Below are positions 6,942 through 15,109 of a stretch of 15,838 bases of DNA, piece after piece. The stretch is from Helicobacteraceae bacterium (GTDB lineage Bacteria; Campylobacterota; Campylobacteria; Campylobacterales; Sulfurimonadaceae): the NCBI GenBank assembly GCA_024635885.1, contig JAGXIA010000050.1, forward strand, positions 1 through 15,838, given 5' to 3'. Every line of letters starts with the position of its first letter. Positions within the stretch are counted from its first letter, which is position 1. The notes beneath the pieces are model-generated. The model saw only the letters and a list, made by a program, of their open reading frames with translations. It was not told the origin of the DNA and searched no databases. Both the position numbers and the translations under genes were made by a program.

Positions 6942-7378
6942 TGAGAAAATTGTTTTTAATTCTGTCTCTGTGTAGTTTGATGTTTGCAGAATCTATATTT
7001 ACTCTGGAAAATACTAATAATTTGAAAATTTATTTTGCCAATGAAACTGATTTTATTACTCCAGAACAAGCCATTCTTATAAAAAAAACAGCTGAAGAAA
7101 AACTAAAAACAGCAGGAATAGAACTTAACAAAATAGATGCAAGTACTTTTATGGTCAAAATACAGGCAATAGATATGATTGAGTCCTTTGTAGTCCTGAT
7201 TCATGTCGGAGTAGGCGAAGAAGTTATTACTAAGCGAAAGGGAGACATTAGAACTTTTGCATGGACATACTATAAAACTGATTTAATAGACACAAAAGAG
7301 CCATACAAAGACACGGTAGAATCTATAAACTATTTAGTAAATAATTTTGTAGCGTCTTACTCGGGAGATATGGAATAG
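6941..7378 (+). CDS. Small secreted protein of unknown function, coupled to the thioredoxin gene
   Basis: The 145-residue product has a signal peptide (MRKLFLILSLCSLMFA, likely cut before ES at 17-18). The cysteine at position 11 is not in a proper lipobox, so a lipoprotein is unlikely. The mature part has no transmembrane segment, no cysteines and no motif I recognise. It alternates short beta-like and helical stretches, e.g. FITPEQAILIKKTAEEKLKT. The ATG overlaps the stop of the thioredoxin gene, so the two proteins probably act in the same compartment. It could be a client or partner of the thioredoxin, but with no cysteine in the mature chain it is not an obvious redox substrate. Confidence 0.7.
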   Translation: MRKLFLILSLCSLMFAESIFTLENTNNLKIYFANETDFITPEQAILIKKTAEEKLKTAGIELNKIDASTFMVKIQAIDMIESFVVLIHVGVGEEVITKRKGDIRTFAWTYYKTDLIDTKEPYKDTVESINYLVNNFVASYSGDME

Positions 7379-7525
7379 AACTTTTTATTTCCACATGCCA
7401 AACTTTGTATATGCCATAACATATAAGATTCTGAAATAACTCTGGGTATTTCGAACTTATTTGTAGCTTTTACCTATTATCTATCCTCCTATGCTATCAT
7501 TACTAAAAAATAAAAGAGATGATTT

Positions 7526-10093
7526 ATGAGCGAAGTAAAGAGTATATATTTAAAAGATTATAAAAAGCCGGAGTTTGCAATAAAAGACGTTAGTTTAGTC
7601 TTTGATTTGTATGAAGAAGAGGCTATTGTTACCAATGTTATGAATATTGTTAAAGTTGATGAGAGTGTGAGTGATATAGAACTCGACTCTGTTGATTTGG
7701 AGCTTTTGGAATTGTGGCTCAATGACTTGCAACTTAAGAATACCCGCTATGCTTATGCAGAAGAAAAACTGAAAATATTTAATGTTCCAAATGAATTTAC
7801 TTTAAAAATTAAAAATAAAATATTTCCCTCAACCAACACTGAGTTAGAGGGATTATATAAATCTGGAACTATCTTCTGTACCCAAAATGAGCCAGAAGGT
7901 TTTAGAAGAATTACTCCATACCTTGACCGTCCTGATGTTATGAGTATTTTTACTACGACTGTAATTGCTGAAAAGTCTAAATATCCTATATTGCTGAGTA
8001 ACGGGAATAAGGTTCAATGCCACGACAATTCTAACCAAAGACACGGTGTTACATGGCTTGATCCGCATCCAAAACCATCTTACCTTTTTGCCCTTGTTGC
8101 CGGAGATTTAGGTTGTGTAAATGATGAGTTTATAACGGCTGGCGGTGAGCATGTTGAGCTGAATATTTATTGTGATTTAGGCAACGAGTCTAAATGTTTT
8201 CATGCAATGAAATCGCTTAAAGAGGCTATGGTTTGGGATGAAGAGAAATACGGCAGAGAGTATGACTTGGAAATTTACAATATTGTAGCAGTGGACAGTT
8301 TTAACATGGGTGCAATGGAAAATAAGGGGCTCAATGTTTTTAACTCTACTTATGTTTTAGCAGACAAAGATACAGCTACAGATGCAAACTTTATGGGAAT
8401 TCAGAGCGTTATAGCGCATGAGTATTTTCATAACTGGACCGGAAATCGTATAACTTGCCGTGACTGGTTTCAGCTTACTCTAAAAGAGGGGCTTACAGTT
8501 TTTCGTGACCAATGTTTTTCAGCCGATTTAAACTCGCGTGAGGTTCAGCGTATAGAAGATGTAAAATCTTTAAGAGAGCGACAGTTTGTAGAAGATGCAT
8601 CTCCAACAGCTCATCCAATTCAGCCAGACTCTTATATGTCAATAAATAACTTCTATACAGCAACGGTTTATGAAAAAGGTGCTGAGATTATTCGAATGAT
8701 TCATACTCTTCTAGGCGCACAAAACTATAGAAAAGCCACTGACCTTTATTTTGAGACTTTTGATGGTCAAGCTGTAAGAACAGACGATTTTTTATGGGCG
8801 ATGAGTACTGCCAGCGGAGTCGATTTAAGTGCGTTTGAACTTTGGTATCACCAATCGGGTACACCGACTTTAAAGGTAAAAGAGAATTATGAAAACGGTG
8901 AGTATAAATTAACACTCTCTCAAGTAGTTCCACATGCCGTAGATGATACTAAGCAAAAAACATATTTCTTCCCTTTAAAAATGGCACTCTTGGATGAAAA
9001 TGCAAAAGAAGTTGTTGAAGAAACTTTGATTGTCTCACAAGAGGAAGAAGTATTTACTTTTAAAGGCTTAAACTCTAAACCAGTTCTATCAATCAATCGT
9101 GATTTTTCAGCACCTGTGATTATAGAACAGGAAAAAAATGATTACGCTTTTTTAATGAAACACGATAAGAACAGTTTTATAAAATACGAATCGGCTCAGT
9201 CTTTTGCAGTACTTACCCTAGAGTCTATGATGAAAGGAGAAGAGATTAAACAAGAGTTTACAGAAGCTTACGGATACATCTTAGATTTGGATATCGACTT
9301 GTCATACAAGGCACTTCTTTTAGAACTCCCAAGTGTATCAACTCTTATGCAAAGACAAAAAGTCGTCGATTTTGAGCCAATATATGAGGCGAAAGAAAAA
9401 CTGCAAAAACATTTGGCAACAGAGTACAAAGATAAACTTTTAGAAATTTACAACAAGTTCCACATGCCAAGCAATGATGATATTGAGAGTGAAAATATAG
9501 GTAAACGAGCCATAAAAAACCGTTGTTTAAAACTTCTGTCTGCTTTAGAAAGTGATGAAATAACTCAAAAAGTGAAAAAACAGTATGAAGAGTCTTTGAC
9601 AATGACAGACAGAATTGTGGCTTTAGATATTTTAGAAAATACCCATGCCGGACTTGCTGAGGCAGAATTAACAGATTTTTATAAGAAGTATAAAAAAGAC
9701 ACTTTGGTTATGAATAAATACTTCTCAATTTTATCGGCTTCAGAGAGAGAGGGCACTCTGCAAAGAGTCAAAGCTTTACAAAATGATGCAGCTTATGATA
9801 AGAAAGTTCCAAACTTGGTTCGTTCATTAATTGGTGTATTTGCCAGAAACTATAAACATTTTCATGCAAAAGACGGATCCGGATACTCTTTTATAGCAGA
9901 CAAGATAATTGAAATAGATAAAATTAATCCGCAAATAGCTTCAGGACTGGCTGGAGCCTTTAAAATTTACAAACATCTCAACAGCGTGAACAAAAGAATG
10001 ATGAAAGCAGAGTTGGAGCGTGTAGTTTCTACACATTCTCTTTCTAAAAATTCTTTTGAAATAATTAGTAAAATTCTTAAAAATAATAATTAA
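7526..10093 (+). CDS. pepN: Aminopeptidase N (M1 family zinc metallopeptidase)
   Basis: The 855-residue protein has the length and order of bacterial PepN. An N-terminal beta domain is followed by the exopeptidase motif GAMEN (262-266) and zinc motif HEYFH (298-302), with the third ligand E321 in LTLKEGLTVFRDQ. The C-terminal helical domain follows. The enzyme removes N-terminal residues from peptides in the cytoplasm, completing protein and peptide breakdown. No signal peptide is present, consistent with cytosolic action. All catalytic and zinc-binding residues are intact. A purine-rich ribosome site (AAAAGAGATGA) precedes the ATG. It stands alone, with 147 bp before it and 156 bp after it, so it is probably monocistronic. 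A hairpin overlaps its stop codon. Confidence 0.96.
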   Translation: MSEVKSIYLKDYKKPEFAIKDVSLVFDLYEEEAIVTNVMNIVKVDESVSDIELDSVDLELLELWLNDLQLKNTRYAYAEEKLKIFNVPNEFTLKIKNKIFPSTNTELEGLYKSGTIFCTQNEPEGFRRITPYLDRPDVMSIFTTTVIAEKSKYPILLSNGNKVQCHDNSNQRHGVTWLDPHPKPSYLFALVAGDLGCVNDEFITAGGEHVELNIYCDLGNESKCFHAMKSLKEAMVWDEEKYGREYDLEIYNIVAVDSFNMGAMENKGLNVFNSTYVLADKDTATDANFMGIQSVIAHEYFHNWTGNRITCRDWFQLTLKEGLTVFRDQCFSADLNSREVQRIEDVKSLRERQFVEDASPTAHPIQPDSYMSINNFYTATVYEKGAEIIRMIHTLLGAQNYRKATDLYFETFDGQAVRTDDFLWAMSTASGVDLSAFELWYHQSGTPTLKVKENYENGEYKLTLSQVVPHAVDDTKQKTYFFPLKMALLDENAKEVVEETLIVSQEEEVFTFKGLNSKPVLSINRDFSAPVIIEQEKNDYAFLMKHDKNSFIKYESAQSFAVLTLESMMKGEEIKQEFTEAYGYILDLDIDLSYKALLLELPSVSTLMQRQKVVDFEPIYEAKEKLQKHLATEYKDKLLEIYNKFHMPSNDDIESENIGKRAIKNRCLKLLSALESDEITQKVKKQYEESLTMTDRIVALDILENTHAGLAEAELTDFYKKYKKDTLVMNKYFSILSASEREGTLQRVKALQNDAAYDKKVPNLVRSLIGVFARNYKHFHAKDGSGYSFIADKIIEIDKINPQIASGLAGAFKIYKHLNSVNKRMMKAELERVVSTHSLSKNSFEIISKILKNNN

Positions 10094-10112
10094 TCACTTT
10101 TATAAGCGATTA
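10091..10112 (+). terminator. Hairpin overlapping the pepN stop codon
   Basis: TAATCACTT and AAGCGATTA pair (one mismatch) around a TTAT loop, starting at the pepN stop codon. There is no T-run after it, so termination strength is doubtful. Confidence 0.35.
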
Positions 10113-10173
10113 AAGTCCGAATAATAGGGAGTTTTAGAACTTTAAATTTTTAAAACTTAATAGTTGTCTGTTA

Positions 10174-10179
10174 TATAAT
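10174..10179 (+). promoter_or_regulatory. Candidate -10 element of the sqr operon
   Basis: TATAAT lies 71 bases before the sqr ATG, in an A+T-rich stretch. No good -35 is apparent. A second candidate, TAGAAT at 10224-10229, lies closer to the gene. Confidence 0.3.
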
Positions 10180-10185
10180 AATTTT

Positions 10186-10214
10186 TTGTGATATATTTGT
10201 GATTAAATAGTGAT
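10186..10214 (+). promoter_or_regulatory. Three phased TTGTGAT-type direct repeats in the sqr leader
   Basis: TTGTGAT occurs at 10186-10192 and 10197-10203, and TAGTGAT at 10208-10214. Each is exactly 11 bp from the next, about one helical turn, with A/T-only spacers. The array ends 35 bp before the sqr start codon. It looks like an operator bound by a regulator along one face of the DNA. TGTGA is also the half-site of CRP/FNR-family regulators, but tandem rather than inverted copies are unusual for them. Confidence 0.5.
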
Positions 10215-10249
10215 AAAGTACCATAGAATTTATAAATGAGGAATATTAT

Positions 10250-11719
10250 ATGGCAAGATTAATTGTTCTAGGCGGAGGCGTATCTGGGCATACAGCTGCA
10301 ACTTTTGCAGCGAAGTGGTTGGGTTCAGCTCATGAAGTCGTAGTTGTTACTCCAAATGCAAAGTGGAATTGGATTCCATCAAATATTTGGGTTGGTGTTG
10401 GTCAAATGTCTAAAGAAGATGTTACTTTCGATTTAGCACCTGTCTATGCAAAAGCCGGAATTACATACAAGCAAGCTAAAGCAGTTTCTTTAAACCCTGC
10501 AGGAAACGAATTAAGTGAGAGACCTTTTGTTACTATTGAGTACACTGAGCAGAGCAGAGCAGGAGAGAATGAAAACATAGAGTATGATTATGTCATCAAC
10601 GCAACTGGACCAAAACTTAATTTTGGTGCAACTCCTGGTCTTGGTGAGGGAGATAGTCTTGGTGAGCATACTGTTTCTGTTTGTACGGCAGACCATGCTG
10701 TACATGCTGCAGATGAATTAAACAAATGTATCCAAAAGATGAAATCTGGTGAACGTCAGAAATTTTTAATCGGTACAGGACATGGTTTATGTACATGTCA
10801 AGGTGCTGCTTTTGAATATATCTTTAATGTTGAGCATGAGTTAAAAAAAGCTGGTGTTCGTGATATGGCTGATTTAAAATGGATATCAAATGAATCTTTT
10901 TTAGGTGACTTCGGTGTTGGCGGATTACATATGAAATCTATGGGATTTGCTGTTAGTTCAAAAATATTTGCTGAGTCTCTATTTACAGAAAGAAATGTTG
11001 ATTGGATAATCGGCGCTCATGTAAATAAAGTTGAAGCTGGTAAAGTGCATTATGAACTACTTGATGGTGATATGGGTGAAGAAGACTTTGATTTTTCAAT
11101 GTTGATTCCACCTTTTGCCGGAGTTGGTCTTAAGGCTTACGGTAAAGACGGTTCAGATATTACTGATACTATTTTTGCTCCAAACGGTTTTTTGAAAGTT
11201 GATGCTAACTATGGTGCCGGTGCTTATGAAAACTGGAAAGCATCTGACTGGCCTCTAACTTACCAAAATCCAACATACTCAAATATGTTTGCATGTGGAA
11301 TCGCTTTTGCACCTCCACACGCGATTTCTAAACCTATGAAATCACCAAATGGAACTCCAATTGGACCAACTCCACCTCGTACAGGTATGCCTTCAGGTAT
11401 TATCGGAAAAGCTGTTGCTCATAGCATTTGTGACAGAATCTTAAAAGGTGAGGATGCTCCATTGCATGAAGCTTCTATGGCTCATATGGGTGCTGCTTGT
11501 GTTGCATCTGCCGGTAAAGGACTCTTTACAGGTACAGCTGCAGCTATGACTATTTATCCTGTTGTTCCGGATTTCGAGAAGTACCCAGGTACCGGTCGAG
11601 ATACAGATTATACTTTTGGTGAGATAGGTCTTGCTGGTCATTGGATTAAACATATTCTGCATCATCTGTTTATGCATAAAGCTAAATTGAATGTTGGCTG
11701 GACATTAATCCCAGAATAA
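10250..11719 (+). CDS. sqr: Sulfide:quinone oxidoreductase-type FAD-dependent protein
   Basis: The 489-residue flavoprotein opens with the dinucleotide-binding fold (IVLGGGVSGHTAA, 5-17). It has a second FAD contact ending in NATGP (117-121) and a C-terminal flavin segment near 345-360 (FACGIAFAPPHA). Candidate redox cysteines are C145, C181/C183 (LCTCQGAA) and C349, as expected for enzymes passing sulfide electrons to quinone. The C-terminus is amphipathic (GHWIKHILHHLFMHKAKLN) and probably sits on the membrane near the quinone pool. SQR oxidises sulfide to elemental or polysulfide sulfur. The protein is longer than the roughly 430 residues of classic types, and its C-terminal region (about 408-489) is distinctive. 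I do not assign a numbered SQR type, and another sulfur substrate is possible. GAGGA precedes the ATG. The 55-codon gene follows 26 bp downstream. Confidence 0.78.
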   Translation: MARLIVLGGGVSGHTAATFAAKWLGSAHEVVVVTPNAKWNWIPSNIWVGVGQMSKEDVTFDLAPVYAKAGITYKQAKAVSLNPAGNELSERPFVTIEYTEQSRAGENENIEYDYVINATGPKLNFGATPGLGEGDSLGEHTVSVCTADHAVHAADELNKCIQKMKSGERQKFLIGTGHGLCTCQGAAFEYIFNVEHELKKAGVRDMADLKWISNESFLGDFGVGGLHMKSMGFAVSSKIFAESLFTERNVDWIIGAHVNKVEAGKVHYELLDGDMGEEDFDFSMLIPPFAGVGLKAYGKDGSDITDTIFAPNGFLKVDANYGAGAYENWKASDWPLTYQNPTYSNMFACGIAFAPPHAISKPMKSPNGTPIGPTPPRTGMPSGIIGKAVAHSICDRILKGEDAPLHEASMAHMGAACVASAGKGLFTGTAAAMTIYPVVPDFEKYPGTGRDTDYTFGEIGLAGHWIKHILHHLFMHKAKLNVGWTLIPE

Positions 11720-11745
11720 AAATAAAATAATAAAAAGGAAAAATT

Positions 11746-11913
11746 ATGGCACAAAAACATGGCGAAGAAAACATTAAAGCGTATGGCAATAACTTTAACA
11801 CAATGACACCTGGTCCATTTGCAAAGTGGATGAGAACAAATCTTATTTTTCAGTTTATAAGATTTATAGTTATCAATATTAAAATGTTGATAGTAGTAAG
11901 AAAAAGTCACTAA
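11746..11913 (+). CDS. 55-residue protein cotranscribed with sqr, probably membrane-associated
   Basis: An ATG preceded by a strong AAAAGGAAAAATT ribosome site opens a 55-codon frame beginning MAQKHGEENIKAYGNNFN. It continues with TMTPGPFAKWMRTNLIFQF and a hydrophobic, basic tail (RFIVINIKMLIVVRKSH). The N-terminal half is polar. The C-terminal half is a single membrane-binding or membrane-spanning helix. It starts 26 bp after sqr and ends 10 bp before a clear terminator, so sqr and this gene form one unit. The tail 'FMRTNL-Q--RF--INIKM' style suggests a small subunit or membrane tether for the flavoprotein, which is inference. I do not recognise a named family. Confidence 0.7.
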   Translation: MAQKHGEENIKAYGNNFNTMTPGPFAKWMRTNLIFQFIRFIVINIKMLIVVRKSH

Positions 11914-11923
11914 ATCTGCAAAA

Positions 11924-11947
11924 TCCTCCTTTCTTGGAGGACTTTTT
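11924..11947 (+). terminator. Rho-independent terminator of the sqr operon
   Basis: TCCTCC (11924-11929) and GGAGGA (11936-11941) form a perfect stem with a 6-base loop, followed by CTTTTT. It directly follows the small gene after sqr and separates that unit from the next operon. Confidence 0.85.
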
Positions 11948-11984
11948 ACAAAACTTTCGTCCTATTTTTTAACAAGGAATATAA

Positions 11985-12803
11985 ATGATTAAAGAAATAA
12001 TCACATATCCTACCCCTCCAAGTGTAGAGTATTCAACTGATGTCAGAGTTTTTAATGAAGATCTTTTCTCTTTAATTGATGACTTAAAAGAGACTATTAC
12101 AGCAAACTCTTTAGACGGTTTAGCAGCATTTCAAATTGGAAATCATTTTAATGTTGTAGTGGTTAAAAAAGAGGACGGTAGTTTTTTAGAGCTGATAAAT
12201 CCTAGAATAATCATGAAAAATGGAAATATTGTAGGTATGGAAAAAACAGCATACTTCCCAGGCTTAAGTGCCGAGGTAAAAAGGTACAACAAAATTAGTG
12301 TAGTCTACCAGGATAGAGATTCAAATCAGCACTCATTAAAAGCTGAGGGTGCATTTAGTGTTTTACTTCAAAGAAAAATAGATTATACCTTTGGATCTAG
12401 TTTTTTAAATAAATTATCTTCTAAAGAAAAAGCTATATTTGAAAAAAAGTTGGAATTTGGCAGCGATATTGCGATATCTGAGACTTGTCCAACAACTTTT
12501 AAAAGAGACTATTTGGTAAAACTGGCGAACAGTCTTGTTATTGTTATAGCGATACTACTTTTTGTCTCTTTGTTTGTTGATGATAAATCTTGTTTGTCTG
12601 AGATTTGGAAGTATCAACTCTACACTTCTTTTGGTGTTTTGGGTGTAAATATTGTTTATTTCTTTTATGCTCAGTATGAGGGCAAAGAATTTACATCTTG
12701 TACAAGTTGTCAGATTGGAAATATAATTGGGACAACCTTGATATCTTTAGTTAAATTAACATTTGTCATGATACTATCTTACTTTTTAGTCAATCCACTC
12801 TAA
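11985..12803 (+). CDS. Peptide-deformylase-like protein lacking metal ligands, fused to membrane helices
   Basis: Residues 1-150 follow the peptide deformylase fold: IITYPTPPSVE at the start, GLAAFQIG (45-52, normally GLAAPQVG), LINPRI (70-75), FPGLSAEVKR (91-100) and a KLSSKEK end (143-149). Every catalytic residue is replaced. The EGCLS cysteine position reads T88 (MEKTAY), and the HEIDH motif reads RKIDY (130-134), so both histidines and the glutamate are lost. It should not bind the metal or remove formyl groups. Residues 183-198, 212-230 and 244-268 are three probable membrane helices, with a CTSC pair (239-242) between the last two. AAGGA precedes the ATG. The hybrid kinase gene begins 12 bp after its stop, so they are cotranscribed. 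It is probably a membrane-bound binding or sensing protein for the kinase. Automated annotation as an active deformylase would be wrong. Confidence 0.75.
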   Translation: MIKEIITYPTPPSVEYSTDVRVFNEDLFSLIDDLKETITANSLDGLAAFQIGNHFNVVVVKKEDGSFLELINPRIIMKNGNIVGMEKTAYFPGLSAEVKRYNKISVVYQDRDSNQHSLKAEGAFSVLLQRKIDYTFGSSFLNKLSSKEKAIFEKKLEFGSDIAISETCPTTFKRDYLVKLANSLVIVIAILLFVSLFVDDKSCLSEIWKYQLYTSFGVLGVNIVYFFYAQYEGKEFTSCTSCQIGNIIGTTLISLVKLTFVMILSYFLVNPL

Positions 12804-12815
12804 AACAGGTTTATT

Positions 12816-15104
12816 ATGGAAGTAGAAACACCTCAATTAACAAAATGTCAAGATATATTTATAGCGTCAAAAAATAAAATATTAAGAGAATGGCTATCGT
12901 ACAATATTCCAAAAAACATTTTAAAACTGCACAATATTGAAGCTGAATATTTTATAAAGAACTATGCTGATGGTGTATTTGACTATTTTATGGGTGTGAT
13001 TTCTGGCGATGTAGAAATAGGGAATTGCCCTGTTATGCAAGATTTACTTGCATATTTAAAAGTAAGAGAGATCAGTGCAGATGAATTGTTTGAAATATGC
13101 AGTCATTTTCGCCGTTCTATGGTTGATTTTTCTTATGATGCAGAGCTAAACTCAAAAGAACTCTTTGATGAACTTTCATATATATTTGATAAAAATTTCA
13201 GCGGTATTTTAAAATACTACACGGACACAATTTTTCAAAAGCTCATTGATGCAAGGGGTGAGGCATTAAAAGCAGGGCAGGCCAAAGAGTACTTTTTGTC
13301 AAATATGTCACATGAAATTAGAACCCCTTTAAATGCAATACTTGGTTTTGTGAATCTTTTACTTGAAGAAAATATATCTAAAAAACATCGCAATTACTTA
13401 GATATTATAAATAATAGTGGTGAAAATCTTTTAAGCATAATAAATGATATTCTTGACTTTTCAAAACTCAGAAGCGGTGAATTTACTATTGAACCTAAAA
13501 TATTTTCTTTACACGAAGAGCTAAGCCACACGATGGAACTTTTTGTAGCAAGTGCTACGAGTAAAGATATAACAATAATATCATTTATAGATCCACTAAT
13601 TCCACAAGAACTCTTTAGTGACGCTCTAAGAATTAAACAAATACTATCTAACTTTTTAAGCAATGCAATCAAGTTTACCCCTGTTGGCGGGTTAATAAAA
13701 GTTGATGTAAGCTTTAAAGATAAGTTACTGAAAGTCAGTGTTACTGATAGTGGAATCGGCATAGGTGAAGAAGATATTGAACATATTTTTACAGCTTTCA
13801 CGCAGGCTCAGTATAATGAACTTAAAAACTGTGACGGTACAGGGCTTGGCTTATCTATCTGTCACCAATTAGCAGAGCATATGGGTGGTCATGTAGATGT
13901 AAAGTCAGCTATTGGCAAAGGGAGTACTTTTTGGGTTGAGATTCCCATAGAGGTCAAAAGTGAAGAGTACCAGAGTTTTAAAAAAATAGAAGAGTTTTCT
14001 ACTTTAAAAATAATAGCCTATACTGATAATAAACTCATAAGCGGCAAGTATGAATCTTTCTTAAAATATACAAGAATATTTGGTATGAATATTGAAGTCA
14101 CAGATAGTTTAAGTTCTGACTTTGATGTAGCAATATTTATTCAAGAAGATGTAGATAATGAGTTTAAAGAAAAAGCAATCGCCTCAGATAAAAAATACAT
14201 AGCATTAATGAGCAAGGATTATGATGATTATGAAGAGTGTCCAAATATAGCCTCTTTATGTTTCCCTCTTTATTGCTCCAAAATTATAAATGTTTTTTCT
14301 GAATTATTATTTCCTGAACTTACTTCTCCTTACACGCATAGAGCATCCCAGAAGTTTATTGGTCATATATTAGTAGCAGAGGATAATGAAGCAAATCAAG
14401 AACTGCTTAAAATTTTATTATTGAAATATGGACTAAGTTTTGATTTGGCGAATAATGGACTTGAAGCGTTTTATTTATATCAGGCAAATAAATATGACCT
14501 GATTATTATGGATGAACAGATGCCTATTATGGACGGAAATGAAGCTGTTCAAAAGATACTTCAATATGAAAAATTAAAAGCTTTAAAACATACCCCTGTT
14601 TCGGCTCTTACTGCTAATGTGATTAAAGGTGCTAAAGAGAGAGGACTAAGTAGTGGTTTTGACTCATTTCTAGGCAAGCCTATAGTTTTAAAAGAGCTAG
14701 AGAGAGTTTTCTCAATGTACCTGAGTGTTGATGAGAGCATACCCAACGTGGATCTGTTTGCAGATAAAGAAGCAGAAAATAAAATAGAAGGTCTCGATAT
14801 ACAAAAACTTATTGAGGAACTGATGTTAAAAGAAGATGAGGTAGTAATGCTTTTGATTTTATTTATGAAAAAAATGACAAAACTGCTTCCTGAGCTGCAT
14901 AATGCCATAAAAATAAGAGATTATAAAAACATAGGACTTCTATCTCACAGTATAAAAGGCGCTAGCGGAAACTTTAGAATAGAGTTTTTACAAGTGAGTT
15001 CAAGTGAGATGGAAAAAATGGCTAAAGAGCAAAATAATGAATATGACTATGAAACTTGTTTTGAGATGATAAAAAAGAAGGTAGAGGAAATAAAAATAAA
15101 CTAG
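12816..15104 (+). CDS. Hybrid sensor histidine kinase with pseudo-receiver, receiver and HPt domains (BarA-like)
   Basis: The 762-residue protein has several modules in order. An N-terminal helical region (about 1-140) has no membrane helix and is reminiscent of RsbR-type sensor domains. The dimerisation/phosphoacceptor helix follows with H166 in FLSNMSHEIRTPLNAILG. The ATPase domain has N-box N283, G1 DSGIGIG (311-317) and G2 GTGLGLS (341-347). A degenerate receiver (about 396-500) has lost the acceptor Asp and the Lys. A complete receiver (516-637) has D523, D566 (IIMDEQMPIMDG), T599 and K621. The HPt domain has H711 in LSHSIKGASGNF. Phosphate can thus pass His-Asp-His before leaving to a separate regulator. 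Being soluble, it likely takes its signal from the membrane deformylase-like protein encoded just upstream. The stop is 5 bp from that of a convergent response regulator gene. The output partner is not proven. Confidence 0.92.
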   Translation: MEVETPQLTKCQDIFIASKNKILREWLSYNIPKNILKLHNIEAEYFIKNYADGVFDYFMGVISGDVEIGNCPVMQDLLAYLKVREISADELFEICSHFRRSMVDFSYDAELNSKELFDELSYIFDKNFSGILKYYTDTIFQKLIDARGEALKAGQAKEYFLSNMSHEIRTPLNAILGFVNLLLEENISKKHRNYLDIINNSGENLLSIINDILDFSKLRSGEFTIEPKIFSLHEELSHTMELFVASATSKDITIISFIDPLIPQELFSDALRIKQILSNFLSNAIKFTPVGGLIKVDVSFKDKLLKVSVTDSGIGIGEEDIEHIFTAFTQAQYNELKNCDGTGLGLSICHQLAEHMGGHVDVKSAIGKGSTFWVEIPIEVKSEEYQSFKKIEEFSTLKIIAYTDNKLISGKYESFLKYTRIFGMNIEVTDSLSSDFDVAIFIQEDVDNEFKEKAIASDKKYIALMSKDYDDYEECPNIASLCFPLYCSKIINVFSELLFPELTSPYTHRASQKFIGHILVAEDNEANQELLKILLLKYGLSFDLANNGLEAFYLYQANKYDLIIMDEQMPIMDGNEAVQKILQYEKLKALKHTPVSALTANVIKGAKERGLSSGFDSFLGKPIVLKELERVFSMYLSVDESIPNVDLFADKEAENKIEGLDIQKLIEELMLKEDEVVMLLILFMKKMTKLLPELHNAIKIRDYKNIGLLSHSIKGASGNFRIEFLQVSSSEMEKMAKEQNNEYDYETCFEMIKKKVEEIKIN

Positions 15105-15109
15105 AATTA

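Noticed and set aside
6941..6973. Lipoprotein signal in the second gene of the thioredoxin operon
   Set aside because: The residue before the cysteine is leucine, which does not match a lipobox. An ordinary signal peptide cut after MFA fits better.
11662..11910. 82-codon minus-strand frame over the end of sqr
   Set aside because: It is antisense to both sqr and the small downstream gene, which has a much better ribosome site and operon context.
11985..12450. Functional peptide deformylase (def)
   Set aside because: The cysteine, both histidines and the catalytic glutamate of the family are all replaced, so activity is not credible.
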